From NCBI GenBank assembly GCA_964035795.1, contig OZ038320.1, positions 9,942,671 through 10,006,670 of the forward strand: a stretch of DNA of 64,000 nt, given 5' to 3'. The notes under the pieces are model-generated. The model did not search any database, was not told the origin of the DNA, and worked only from the letters and a program-made list of their open reading frames with translations. This DNA comes from Pterobdella sp. o SKG-2022 (lineage: Eukaryota > Annelida > Clitellata > Hirudinida > Piscicolidae). The translations under genes were made by a program, and so were the position numbers. This document shows positions 12,645 to 25,994 of the stretch, one piece after another (position 1 is the stretch's first letter; every line of letters begins with the position of its first letter).

Positions 12645-14722
12645 TTAGAATCGTATGCCATCCAGAACTCTTCTCAGGGTCTTGCTACTCTCAAGCACTG
12701 ATCGTTGTTCGAAGGGGTCCAATGTCATGTTTGTTATGTGTGTCACTCCGTTTGCACCTTTATGTTTCACCGTGATATAAAATGTTATTTATTTGTCTGA
12801 ATAAAAAAAAACTCAATTTCAAAGCTAAATAAAAATATTTTTTAATTTTGAGTAATTTTAAATATAGTATGCAAGCATATTAAACAAGACAACTGAGCAC
12901 ACAGAGACGCACCAACAATACAAGGTAGACTGATGAAGACTTCTTCGTAAATGCCACACCACCCATCAGGCTGGGTGCTCACGGTGTAAATCTCTCTTGA
13001 ATCCTTCAGTATGCATTCACATAATCGACTCACACTCAGTCCAATACCCCAGTTTGAAAAGCCCTTCATCTTCTGGATCTCGTATGATGCTGCTACCACT
13101 TTTTTGTATATCTGACGGTGGTGGGAAATAATCAAGATGAAGAATTATATTTGAAATAAATGCTTCATGCAAAATATTTCATTTTTTTCAATAAAATTTT
13201 TCAACAGCAAATTTTTTATCAAACAGCATGAACATGTTCAACTGACAGCATCCCAGTTCTCAGGATCTCTGTCGGCATTATCTCCTGCAGTTGGGGTCAA
13301 GTCCCTCAAACGAGTTCCTGCAATGCTCACAGAACTCCATACAGGAACACTGGCTTCTCCTTGTTCTCCTATAATGTATGAAGTGACGTTTCTGGGTGAG
13401 ACTCCCAGTCTCTCGCTTATGAGGGATCTTAAAAATATGAAAAAATATAAAACTACAGTATAGTTGACGCTGGAAAGCCTGAATCGAATTGTAAGGTCAA
13501 CAAATACAAAGTATTTATTCAAATACAGACACGAAGCTTGATAATGTAAGCTAGACTTAGTGTCTTTATTTGAATAAATACATTGTGTTTGTTGACCTTA
13601 TTATACAGTATAGTCAAAATTGAAAAAAAAGTAATACTTGAATCTGTTGGAATCCAAAAGAGTACCTATTCCTATGACCTGAGATTGAAAATTTTGAAAT
13701 AATGGAATTTATTCCTAAGTTCAAAAATAAGACCGAGAGTTTGAAACTGAGCTTTTTGTTTGAATAATTATTTTGAAAACTAATGAACCCAAATCAAAAC
13801 TTGTGAACTTTATGTTTGGGGAGGCCACTGATTTTCCACGCAGCCCATGCCATCACATCGCAAGGGTTGGTCACTACCACGAGGATTGTCTCGGGGGAGT
13901 ATTTGAGAATGTTCGGGATGATCGACTGCCAAGTTTAATATTTGAAACATAACATAAATTCAAACCTTTCTAAAAAAAATTTTTGCTACTTGAATGAATT
14001 AATATGATCCTTAATGGAATGCAAGTATTAAGAAGCCATCATAGATAAAAATTTTTGAAGCTATCATAACCAACTATTTAAATGTAACAAACCTTAAAGA
14101 TATTGATGTTTTTGGAGACGACATCAAGCTTGGGTTCATCGGGAGCTTGCCTCACTCCTGCAGTCAGAATGCAGATTTTGCTGTTGGCTGATGCTGCGTA
14201 GTCTGAGTCCGCAAGAATTGTCACCTAAATGTCAAGGTTTTAAGGATTTTTAAAGGATCCTTAGACATTTGTGATCTTCCTAAAATTACTTGAGTATAAT
14301 TTTTTATATATAAAAGTATTTTTTACACATTAAATACCATTATCAAATAGTTTTAAAATGAATTTAACTGAGAATGGACCTTCTTACGGTAGAAAGCGAG
14401 ACCTTGTTGCAAGTCCAATTGTTCTCCAAGAACAATATCTTTGCGTGCATCCAACAAACACACCTCGCTACAGATCTCCATGCTGAGTAATGAGAAGGCT
14501 GTTGCCATGCCCACTGCACCCACCCCTACCACACTCACTTTGCCAGTTGAAGTGAGTGACTAGAGAAAATGAACTAATTAGTAACTTTTAAAACATTTCT
14601 CAAACGAGATTTAAAATTTCATGATATTAAGGTTTTATGACCTCAGAAACAAGTTCTTTGAAGATCATTTTGGTGTACGTAGGACCTCTCTTGGAGGCTT
14701 CAGAGTTGGCACAGTCCGTCAT
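12645..14722 (-). CDS. UEVLD: UEVLD-type L-lactate dehydrogenase-fold protein, predicted inactive, LDH domain only
   Basis: Eight exons in transcript order: 14642-14722, 14380-14559, 14093-14224, 13809-13925, 13638-13678, 13247-13427, 12913-13111, 12645-12757; 347 aa, phases consistent throughout. The Rossmann motif GVGAVG (residues 39-44) and the following Asp for NAD ribose are intact. The substrate Asp and Arg of LDSxR are kept (D179, R182). The catalytic His of GEHGD is Gln (GEQGE, Q206), and the mobile-loop Arg is Lys (K119, in [11 protein letters not shown]). GEQGE, VIGIG and LDVV are what I recall of the LDH domain of vertebrate UEVLD, so this family fits better than true LDH. No ubiquitin-E2-variant domain is seen: an in-frame TAG lies 21 bp upstream of the ATG and NOMO ends 434 bp upstream. 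Intron 5 carries a MITE. Oxidoreductase activity is unlikely; a NAD-binding regulatory role is inference. Confidence 0.88.
13493..13599. mobile_element. MITE copy 1, TA-flanked with long terminal inverted repeats
   Basis: The ends AGGTCAACAAATACAAAG and its near-exact reverse complement (AGGTCAACAAACACAATG) extend as arms of about 40 bp with only a few mismatches, followed inwards by ACGAAGCTT (13531-13539). The element is bounded by TA on both sides, the target duplication typical of Tc1/mariner elements. It lies in intron 5 of the UEVLD-like gene, between exons 13638-13678 and 13247-13427. It is non-coding and about 107 bp long. A second copy is at 25858-25994. Confidence 0.85.
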
Positions 14723-15156
14723 TGTGGCTGGTATTTTGAACTATGATACTCTATTCGATAGGTGTGGTCAGTTTGGTGAAATAATTTCAAACTTTAAAAC
14801 TTTAAAAAATTTTAGTTTGAACCTAAGTTTTTAAAAATTAAAGTGAGAATGTAAGCAAAAATAATTGTCATGATGACGTCGTCGTTTTAAGAGTTAACTT
14901 GAGTCACAAGTGGACACCCTTTGTTTATTGTGGATAGAAATTGTGGGAAAGGACATTCATAAATCATTATAAACTATTTAATAAATACAATAAAGATCAA
15001 ATTGATAGTATTAAAAACATGTGTAGTGTTGAGTAAAAAAACCAATCATCATATCAAAATACATTTAATTAATAGATATAAAATTTATCATAGATCGAAA
15101 ACCATTAAAAACAAAAACGATCGATTGAATTGAAAAAAAATTTAGAATCAACACTT
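14723..15156. other. Short NOMO / UEVLD-like intergenic gap
   Basis: 434 bp separate the NOMO stop codon from the UEVLD-like start, both on the minus strand. The gap must hold the NOMO 3' end and the next gene's 5' signals. It ends with a CATAG|TTC acceptor-like junction about 18 bases before the UEVLD-like ATG. Confidence 0.5.
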
Positions 15157-18100
15157 TCAGATTTTTTTAGCTTTAACTTTTCTTTTATGAACATCGCCAA
15201 TGAAACCCTCTTTGGAAATTGAATCAATGGGTGGGTGTGCTGGCTGCGAAGATGCAGATGATGGAGACGATTGAGTCAAAAGGTTTGATACCAAACCCAA
15301 GTGGTTTTTTAGCCATTTCAGTACCTTTTTGAGGTTGAATATAAATTTAAAAATAAACAAAATTCATACCAACATGAAAATTGGGGCAATAAATGAAAAA
15401 AAGCACATAGTAAAAAGAAGACTTTTACATGCAAATAAAAAATACTAACAGCGACGTAGTTGTAGACGACAAGAATGATAATGACTGTGAGGGGCAACAT
15501 GAGGAGAGAAGAGTGCTTCAACTCCACCTCAACCACCTTTGCCTTTATTCAAGTGATTAATAGAGGTTAAAAACGTATAGTGAAAAAAATATAGAAATCT
15601 AAAAGAAAATTTATATCTAGCTAAATATTATTTTAATTAAATGCCGTTTAATCTCATGCTATGAGACAAAAGACGTTAAACGAATAACAATAATAATAAA
15701 ATAGAGTTTAAAAATATTCAAGCTACTAATTCTCAACAGAAATTGTCACCTGAGGCTTGAAGGACATGATGAAGTGTTGGAATGACTGGTTGGCAGTTAC
15801 TTTGAGTTCAGGTAGGACATAATCATAATGAGTTGTCTTCAAGGTACTCACTAAACGCAAAATGTATGTCTGGAGTGGTTGAATAAAAGATTTATAATAA
15901 GATTTGATGTGTAAACAACATTATAATATAATCCCCAAAATTATTATGAAATAAAAAAATTTTTCATACTAGATTCAAGTTTAACTTTGGTTTCAATCTA
16001 ATAACACTACAGCAATAAAAACTTAGAGTTGATTGAAGAACACTAAAACACCTTATGAATGGGCACAGAAAAGTAGAAGAACGGAGACTGAGCAAGAGAT
16101 TGTACGTGTAGAGGCGAGTCTAAGTCATTCTCTGAGTATATGTGCATCTGTAATTTCATTAAGAAGTTTAGAATAGTAACATACGTCACAATCATATATA
16201 AAATGAATTAATCGGATCTTTATACACAGACAATTACACACACAAGGCACCTTAAGAGCACTAAGGTACTGCAGAGGTACATCGACTCTGCCTGTGACGT
16301 CAGCTTGAGTGGGTCCCTTAAACAATATGAACTTGACATCCTTTGTGTCCTCTTCTCCTACCTTACATCATGATGTATGTATTGTTTGAGTGGTTTTAAC
16401 CAAGATTTGGAACATCACATTTTAATAAAGAAACTGCTTAATGGAACACTGAAAAAAGGAAGATTGAAGCACAACATATGTTACCTGGATAGTGATCTTC
16501 TTTGGAGATGTTCTATCACTTTTGCCCGCCTCCACCTTCATCCTCAAGTCGTATGTGCATCCTGGCTGTTATGACGCCATGATGGTAGGTTATTATTAAG
16601 TGTTTTTTTATCATGAAGATTTTTTGTCATATAGTTAATCATACACGTATTTATTATACAAAAGAATATAAAATACTATCTAAAAAGCACAAAAAAACAT
16701 AAGGTAGAAATTAATGAAAAGTAAGCAATGATAAAAAAACCACCTTAAGCCCCCTAATCCTAAAGGAACCATCAGATTCACTCTTGCTCTCCTCCTGCAG
16801 CTCTGCACAGTCGCCTTGTCCTGCAGTGGTGTGTGCATCAGTACTTGGTGTCAAAAATGCTAGTAAGGTGGTTGATATTGAAAAAATTCTGTTTGAACTA
16901 TGTGAAATTGAATGAAAATATTCTATTCAAATGCTGTTAAAAAGCAAACAAGGAATAATTGTGGAAAATTGTTAAAAATAATAGTGGCTTGAGTTTCATA
17001 CAGTAAAAACTTCAGATTTTGAGAATTTAGAATAACACATAGAAAAAAATTTTTGTTGAGCTAAAATTTTCAACAAGTAAAACCTTGTCATAATTCATAA
17101 GCTTAAAAAATTTGAATTTGGGAAAATATTTAATTTTATAATGTTATAACATCTCTTTAAAATAAATTTGAATATATCATAGCTTCACTATGTTAGACTT
17201 CACTTCTATGATGATAACTTTGGAATGTATAGCAGCAAAAGCTATAGAAAATATGATCAGCAGGTACCAACCAATAGAAACAGCTTCAATGTAGACACCA
17301 GCTTCAGGCTCCCCACTCAGCCAGGTAACACTGCCGAAACAACTGTTTGGTGATTTGATAGGATTTCTATCGAACCATAATGGAATAATCATCTTATTCA
17401 ATTAAAAAGTTTCCACGCTAGTATAATCAAACATTCAAATGGAAAAAATAATACTATAAAAACTCCAAATGAGATGAGTGAAAGAGACAGAACAAAAAAC
17501 CCCCACCTATACGACACTCTTGTGGCCTGCACATTTACAATCACAGTAGCACCCTCTTTCAAGGAGATGGACTGGTGTGATGGGTGGAAGATGTACTCCT
17601 TCATCATAGGCTTCAGGAAGTATTCCCCTGGGTCCTGAAGAATCATGCGGCCGTGTAAGAAGCCCTCATGAATATGAAGCTTTGTACACTTTTAATATTC
17701 GTTAGCGTTTTGAACCAAGTGTTTTAATATCCTCCAATATTTAATATTTGAGCGTTATATGGTTGAAATTTTATACGTTTTCAAGATTATGTACTAAATT
17801 GTTGTTTGAATGCATCACTTTATAATGTAACAGACCAAAGAACTTCATGATTTCAATACGAAAATTTCAGTGCTTTATAATTTGTTTTTAGGTAAACAGA
17901 TATGAATATAAAATAAGCATAAACATTCAGTTTACATAATGTAATTCTTTATTAGCAACCAGCCAATTGACTTTTGAAACAAACTATTTTGAATAATTTT
18001 TGATAAATCATAAATCGCTTAAATAATAATCCTATTCACACAAAACCATCATACCACCAGCCAACCCACCAGACTGGAGAAAACAAGTCCAGAATCATCA

Positions 18101-21100
18101 TCATCACCGCCCTCCTCAGTGACGTAACTCTTCCTAAAGGCTTCAGAACCACTGAGAGAGATTAACACTCCCGAAAGAGGCTTGCTCGACTCTGTCACCT
18201 GCATCAGTGGTTTCATAAAGGTGCGTCTGTTGAAACTATTATAATATCGAGGCTTCAGTTTATGAGCATACGGCATTTGGTAAAAAGCACAAAACAAAAA
18301 ATTTATAAGCACTAAATAACCAAAAGCCTAAACTTTTAACCTTGACGACGATCTCAGCGAGTTTGAATGTGAGAAAATGGCCAGGTTTGTCAGGCACAGG
18401 TGCGAAGTTGTAGCCCCTCTTCGCCACTGAAACCTGCCATGCCAAATCTCCATCCACTGGTCCCACTCTTGGTTGTAAAAATTATTATGACGAGCTAGAT
18501 AAAGATGAGTCTATTTCAATGCTTTGAAAATTTAATGGTTGTAGATGAGATTGTCAGTTGAAAACATTTTTAGTAAAGTAAATACGTAAAAAAAGTAGTT
18601 AAAAAACATTTTTTGTCAAACTTATAATGAAGACCAAATATCACTAAACTCACTTATAAACGCCCATAGAGTCCGTTTTAACATAGACAACAACATCGTT
18701 CTGGAAGCTCATTGTGACTTCTACACCCTGCAATTGAGGCTTGATGGAACCTGTGACAAACACACCCTCCCTACTCAACACCCTCGCAACAGCTGAGGGA
18801 CATGACTCTGTTGCCGGTGGTGTCAGGGGAATACATGTTAATGAGTTTTAATCGTTTTATGAAGTTTATCTGTTTCAACAGTAAAAAATATCAAATTGAT
18901 TTGGCTTGGCTTGAAACAAAGGTGAGCAAAAACGGTTAATTTTTTATCAAGTAGTTCAGGTGAAAAAAGAAGTGAACAATGGTTTAGATACTATTTGCAT
19001 TCGAAACTTCACTCATAAACTTATTATTTAAGTTTAAAATGAAGTATCGCAAAGGAAGCAATGCATAATGAAGAGCAACAACATACCAGGATCAACATGC
19101 AGGGTCAAGGTCTTAGGCTCAAACAACAACTCCTCAGACTCATACTCCACCTTCAGCTCCTCTCCTCGCTGCCTGCATTAATAAGTTCGTTATGGAAAAA
19201 AGTTTAGTGTTAATACTAAAGATATGTTTCAACAAATTCACTGTTTATTTCATTGAAATCCTATTCAAAAAAGACATTTCAATCTTGTTGTTATTATCAC
19301 TCGATCATTATAAAGCACACACTTGGACCAGTGTTGATCAGTGTACTCATGCACCTCTCCCAGGGACTCCTCAGTCACCTTCTTGCCCTGCTTCAGTGGA
19401 CCCAACTTCAACTTCGTACCATCCTCCATCCTGATTGGCCAATAAAAATAATTATTAGTTAATAAAGATACAAAAAAAAAATGAATAATTAATCAATTTA
19501 TTTAATACCAAATCATAAAAAACCGCATATAATACATCAGGAAATAGAGATACAAATTCACTCGATACCATGTGGGAATCACAAACTAACGTGATAGTGG
19601 CGAAGATACGATGGTTGGGCTTGGCAAGGGCTACCACAGCTACAGGGTAGGAAACTGCATTAAACACCAGCATATCCTTGTCTGCCCTGATGTAAAAGTT
19701 TTTGGGTGTTTTATATTTGTATTACTTGGTATATAACGGTTATTCAATTGTGGATTTTATTTATAAAAAAATGAAAGATTTTACTGCAATTAGTTAACTA
19801 TAAATGTTAATCAAGAAATATTTATCTAAGAACTTTTTTTTTATAATAAAAAATATTTTTCATGAATATTTCTTTATGAAATAATAATTGAATGATAGCT
19901 CAAATGAATGTAGATACGTATCATAGAAGTATTGTTGATGTTCAAATTGGTGGCAGGATTCCACTACCACTTCATAACCACCTGCAAGTTACAACAATGT
20001 TAAGTATTGATAGTCAATGAAAGAATAGCTAGCGAAATGAAAAAGTCAATGCACTTGATAAAAATATGAAGTGTTTGTGAATGTCATTGAAGTTTGAATG
20101 AGCATTTGTAAAAAGCTGAATGAATAAAAAAATCGATTCAAAACTTTACAGGGAGCACACAAGATAAAAACACATACAAACAAATGACTACAGATACAAA
20201 TAAAATCACAAAGCTAAATGTGCGCAAGGAACTTACCGGGACTGTCAACGCAAAACTTGTTGACCTTGTTCTTGAGTGTGAACTTCTGAGGTTGTGGCAG
20301 TCCTAGCTTGCCCTTCACTCGCTTCTCCTTCAGTGGCTTGAAGTGCTGTGTTGTTTATTGTGTTTTTAATTAAATCTCATACACTGATTGATGATGTTGC
20401 TTCAACAAAAAGAACGCTTTGCATTAATACAATAAATAAAATTGCAGTTTAGTTAAATATAATTTAGTTTTTGGCCCATAAAATAATATAGAAGACTATG
20501 CCTTTTTTTCATCATTGTGTAACGTACTTTTCCATATCAGCATGAGTTGGACAATATATAAAGGTATGATGAACACTTGAAAAACACATGTACACACGAA
20601 CCAGAGTAGCAGGCACAGAGATGGCCACTTGAACAACTAATCCCACCTGCTCCAACACAACACCATCCACATCCCTGTCAACCACCACTATGGGCACCAC
20701 ACTGGTCTTCCAGCAACGATCTTCGTTGTCCAGTTTCACTTGTGGATTGGAGAGATGAGGTTTATTGTTATGTAGTTTTATCAACAGTTTTCAACGTCAA
20801 TTTATGGGTAAAAAATTAGTAAATTTATTAAGCAAAAAATAGCTATAATTTTCAATAAGTTTAGCCTTATCATAAAACATTATGCAGTTTTGCATTAGTG
20901 AAATCAAATTAATTTGAGAGATTTTATATGATATTTTAATTCTTCGAGTCAAACATAAATATTCTAGTAAAAACACTTTTGTGAGTTTAGTTCATTCCAC
21001 GAAGCTTTTCGTATGAACTTACATTATAAAGTGGAGGTACAAATATAAGATATATTTATGTTTGCTTCATGGAATGAATTAAACTTCTAAAAGTGTTTTC

Positions 21101-24067
21101 ATTTGAATGTTTTTATATGATAATATTGAATTTAATTATTATACATTTAAATGTATATTGGAATGAATAAAATCAATTATAAACTAATTATTGACACCTT
21201 CATAGTTGCCAGTCATGACTTTATCAAACACAAACTGCACACTATCACCATCACTTGACACCTGCTCACATAATATTATTCTATTTCAATTTCTCGATTC
21301 CAACATCAATTGATTTGTTATTTCATTCTATTAACTGTATCATTTTATATAATATATATTTTGAATTTCTAAGAACATACGATGCCTTGTAATATATATT
21401 TGTTTTACAATTCCAACAGCATTCTTATACTTAATAATAAAGTTTTTTGCAATATTAAAACATAATACTATCTTTAAAATCACGAAAATAATTGCATAAA
21501 TCTAAATGAATGGGCTCTCAACCTCCTGAATGGAGTGAGGCTGGTTGTAATGCAGGTTGTTCAGTAGCAACTTCACACTTCCACATGACTCTGTTGTGGT
21601 TTATTAAGTTGATTACATTGTGAATGAATCGAGTATGGAGGAACATAACACAAAGGTTTAGCATGTGAGCCTGCTACTGTTTTAATGAGTAAGGTATAAT
21701 AAAGTCAAATAAAAAGTGCTTCTAAAAAAAATTAGCATTTCGAAAGCTACAGAAAAAAATAACGATGATAAGAAAAAAATCTGAAAACTAAAATTTGTGT
21801 AACTATCCTTATAACATCAAAAACAGAGAAAAACTAAACAAAAATTGAAGAAAAAAACACATTAGATTTTTCAAATACCAAAGCAAGAAGCTTTCACACC
21901 ACTAAGTATTAATCATCAGACTGACCCAAGCACTTGACAACACCAGTGACAGTAGCATGAAACTGGGAGAATGTGATGTCATTGAAGATTCCATCGACCA
22001 CGTGGATCTTGTGTGAGGGTGGCATCAGTTTGAAGCCTGACCTGGCTTCTTCTGCTGTTGTCTCCACCTTTATATAGTGTGTGGCAGATGAAGGTGATTA
22101 TTTTATGGGAGAAAAGACTAGTTGTGATGTTTGATGATACGAACAATAACCGAAATATTCATAAATTTTAGTTTCGAAAAAATTAATGGAAAAGCAATAA
22201 ATTCTAACACAAAGAGTATGAATGTCTTAATGAACCTCAACACCACATAACAGTACCATAAGAGAGTTAAAAAATACAAGAGACTGACATGAGCCAAGTA
22301 GGAGGCAGGAGGTAGATGAGTGCAAAAAACGCCATGCTCATCTGATGATACACTGGCCACTTGGGTTGAGTCCTCAGCACTGAAGACCACCTTGCGAGCA
22401 GTGGCCAGGTCTTGTGGGTTGGTGAGGATGATTCTGCCACACACCTTGTACCTGCCAAAGTGTTTTTGTGTGTGACTTATGATGTGGGCGAAGGTTTGTC
22501 AACCGTTTAATATGAAATAAGCTGATGTAATTTTTAGTTTATTATTTTTCATGTATCACATTGTTTTAATGTTTCAAGCTCTACCTTTGGTAAAGAAAAA
22601 CGGCTTACAAAAATTTTAATTGATTGTTTCTAAATAATCAAATAGAAAAAATCGAAAATTTTTGAATTATTTACTCAAAAAAACTTATATATTAATCAAA
22701 ATGAATAAATGATAAGAACACAAATAAGAATAACGAACTGTTGTGGATAGAGGTGAGAGAGGTGTGGATTATTAGGTGAGACTTTAACTTTGGTGTCTTC
22801 GAACACATAGCCCTCTTTCACAAAGGCAATCACATACGTTCCAGACTTCATGCCTTCCAATTGATATGACCCAGTAGAGTCTGTGCTTGTGACTTTCACT
22901 CCATTTACCATCACCACCGCCCCCGGAATGCCTTCTGAGCTCTGAGCGTTTGAAGTGTGTGAAATAAAAATTCCTATTATTAAGCAATAAATTAAAAAAC
23001 TTTTTGAAGAATATTTTGAAAAAATTTTTCAATAATACAAACTTTATTGATAAATAATGTTTATTTGTTGAATAAATCAAAACCAAAACGATTTGAACGT
23101 TATTTTCAATGATACAATTACATAGGTCATCTCTATAAACATCTCATGAAGAATGAATGTGTTTTGGTGAGATGTCAAAGGGATTTTATTGTAAAAGCTG
23201 TAAATTAGCTTAACATGATAATTAATAATTTTAGTAGCTGGAAAAATATAATAATAATAATATGGTAAAATAAAACACAAAAAAATAATGAAAAATGATA
23301 TTATTATAATCATTATTAATATTGACGAACCTTGAAAGATTTTTTAAGCTGTCCTGAGACCATAAATCCAGATACTTGGAATGGCTCCTGTTTTGATCAT
23401 TATAAAATCAACTATGGTGAGTTATGTCGTCATTTTTGAATTTTTAATAAAATCAATTTTGGAAAACCTAAAAAAACTAGTTTGTATTGATATTTTTAAA
23501 CTAAATATAATAGAATATAAATTCTATGAAAAAACTCTAAAGAAAAATTAATGATAGACTTAAAGTCAAATTTTTTTGAATTAATTTGTATTTAATAACT
23601 AAGTTCTCCCAAAATAAATTATTTAAAACATTCCAACAAAATGTATTGAATAAAAACTAAAATTTAAAAAACCCTGAAAAATATAAAAATTTGGAGCATT
23701 CAAAAAGATAAAACTGTTTAACAAAAAGTTTAATGTTTTAATGTTTGATTGAGTGGTCGCTTAAGTAAAATAACAAATACTAACCTTGATATCAAAGGTA
23801 TCATGGGAAATGACAACTTCAAATGAACTTGGTTTAATCTCATACTTTATCTTGTCACTTTGATACAAGGGCATCTGTGAAACAAACAATTATTTATGAA
23901 ATAACAGCAACAAAAAAATTGATTTTGAAGCATATATAATGAAAGTAGTTGATTGAAACTGAATTCAAATAACCTCAAACTTCCTTATTTTAACATTTCT
24001 TAATATATTTGCATGAAATTCTTAAATATAAAAAACTAAAAAATATCAAAAATATCAAAAAGAATTT

Positions 24068-24116
<49 letters not shown>

Positions 24117-25648
24117 CTCCAAAAAAATCATACAATACATATAAATTAAAGAAAAAGTCACTAACAAGAGTATAATGCCCAGGAACTAGTGACTCAAACT
24201 GAAACTGTCCTTTGTTATCAGATACCACATGGCACAGGTAGTCTTTACTTGATGCCTCAGGTACATTATCTTTTACACAGCCAAGCACCTTTTCTCTAGC
24301 CACCTGTTTACTATATAGAAGAAATTTCACACCTAACACAGGAGACTTGTTGCTCTGCACTGTACCCTGTTTGATATTATCAATAATACAATAGTAACTT
24401 TGGGAAATAATATTATAAAAATCAGATTTATAAGCCATTTTCAGTGTATAAAAACTTTGCCTCTCAAACAAAATACTACTATCAATAATTTAGATAAACT
24501 GTGGTCAAGCCCAGTTTTTGGAAAATGTACAGCAGTATAATTTACTATTTGTTAATTATATCCTTGCATACAATTAATAAATAAAAAATATGGCAAACTT
24601 TGAGAGGGTAGCCTGTCACAGTTATATCATTTTCCACCTCACCAACCTCCTTATCTACCTTTACATTGCTTGACCTCTGATGTTGAGTCATCATTGATAT
24701 TTATAACATCATGTTGTTAATTCAAATTAATGATTTAATTAAAGTGAATTGAAACAAACCACAGAAAATTTCCATTGAGGATGACTGGCTTCTAAGGTGT
24801 AGAGACCTGGCAAAACTTTTTCAAAGAGGAAAGAACCATCATGTCCACTATCAACCTCACCCACTAATTTATTTTCTTTAGTCTTCAACTGCAGCTTCAC
24901 TCCTTTAGGACCTTTAGCTTCTCCTTGACTAAAGACATGTCCCACCACTCCAAACCCTGTAAACTCAAAGTTTATGTCTTTTGACTGTGTGCATGCATCC
25001 GTTTCACCATCAATTAACAATACAACAGATGATGGCTCTGAAAAAATTAATTTTAAAAATTTTACAACTTTATGCAGAAAACATGAATAATTTGGTAATT
25101 GTATTGATTTTAATTTTTTACCAAAACTCCATCCCTTGGGGCCAGCAACTTTCAAGATGTATTCACCCCTATTGTAAACAGGTAGCATGTAATATCCATT
25201 AGTTGGAGAACAATCAGTTCTATATTTCAAACTTCCTTGCTTTGAATATAATGCCACCTAAAAATTGATCAATTGATGAGCATTGAATATTTAGAGAAAG
25301 TTTTGAAAAACTTTTATAGGTTAATAATCACTCATGACTGGGAAAATTTTAAATTGAGTAAAGTTGAAGCTTAGTTGTTAAAAAATATTTCAAAACAACA
25401 TAATTCACTCAAAACTTAAATTTTATAACAACTGAATGTGAATTAAGCTAATGAATGAGCTTAACAAAAAAATTTAAGTCATGATGTTGTAAGAATAATG
25501 CATGGTTTACTTCAATAAGACTGAAATTTATTTCAACGTCGGATTTTATGAAGCCCCCACATCCTATAATATCTTCACTTTTAATTGTATTAGAATTCAA
25601 AATTACGAAAAGTATTATAAAGGTCCTAAAAATTAAAGGCGGCGACAT
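15157..25648 (-). CDS. NOMO1: NOMO, nodal modulator / ER translocon-associated membrane protein
   Basis: Thirty exons, 1188 aa (human about 1222). In order: 25511-25648, 25122-25257, 24760-25037, 24599-24676, 24166-24366, 23785-23874, 23331-23387, 22739-22941, 22289-22451, 21926-22067, 21523-21590, 21198-21261, 20602-20738, 20237-20345, 19918-19981, 19591-19686, 19323-19430, 19087-19172, 18654-18807, 18341-18467, 18070-18198, 17507-17634, 17272-17342, 16744-16820, 16485-16565, 16251-16361, 16052-16147, 15750-15869, 15450-15536, 15157-15324. All phases agree. Signal peptide (residues 1-24) precedes GCGGFIKSDVEINFSLIE, the conserved mature N-terminus. Repeated beta-sandwich (carboxypeptidase-regulatory-like/PEGA-type) units follow, for example KPMMKEYIFHP. 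One transmembrane helix lies in the penultimate exon (LLMLPLTVIIILVVY). The short basic cytosolic tail ends KAKKI, a KXKXX-type ER-retrieval signal. NOMO acts with nicalin and TMEM147 in the ER membrane at the multipass translocon. An alternative upstream ATG at 25699 would spoil the signal peptide. Confidence 0.97.
20969..21100. mobile_element. Foldback (MITE-like) element in a NOMO intron
   Basis: Arms of about 37 bp (20969-21005 and 21064-21100) are inverted copies with a few mismatches; core words are AAAACACTTTT and TTCATTCCAYGAAGC. ACGAAGCTT occurs at the inner end of the left arm (20999-21007), as in the TA-flanked MITE. It lies in the intron between NOMO exons 12 and 13. No target duplication is obvious. 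A neighbouring stretch (about 20838-20885) resembles the centre of the foldback at 27497. Confidence 0.65.
24075..24115. repeat. (TA)n microsatellite
   Basis: Uninterrupted TA dinucleotide tract in the NOMO intron between exons 5 and 6. Confidence 0.95.
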
Positions 25649-25857
25649 GTTGTAATCTACTTTTAAAAAGAAAGATAATCTAGACGAAAAACTTATCAAT
25701 TATAAATAACTTTTATTTTAATCTTGAAAACTCGTTCCAATGAAATTGAATTTAAATTTATTTTTTATTGCTAGTTTTACATCGAATCTCAATTTTTTGA
25801 GACTAGGGAACTATCGTGATAAAACTTGACTAACTTTGATAGTCTTATCAAATTTTA

Positions 25858-25994
25858 AGGTCAACAAACACAAAGAATTTATTTTAAAAAGAACACGAAG
25901 CTTTTTGTAAGACTAGCTAACATTATATAATCTAAGCTAGTCTTATGAAAAGCTTCTTTTCTTTTAAAAATATATACTTTGAGTTTGTTAACCT
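25858..25994. mobile_element. MITE copy 2, TA-flanked
   Basis: The left end AGGTCAACAAACACAAAG nearly matches both ends of copy 1 at 13493, and the right end is its diverged complement (GTTAACCT). TA flanks each side. ACGAAGCTT is at 25895-25903, followed by an inner palindromic region (GACTAGCT / AGCTAGTC). The insertion is about 210 bp upstream of the NOMO start codon, so it may lie in or near the NOMO promoter. Confidence 0.8.

Noticed and set aside
13440..13500. LDH-like words TIRFRLSS in an open frame before exon 6 of the UEVLD-like gene
   Set aside because: It has no GT donor in phase and abuts the MITE. The true exon encoding [14 protein letters not shown] is 13638-13678.
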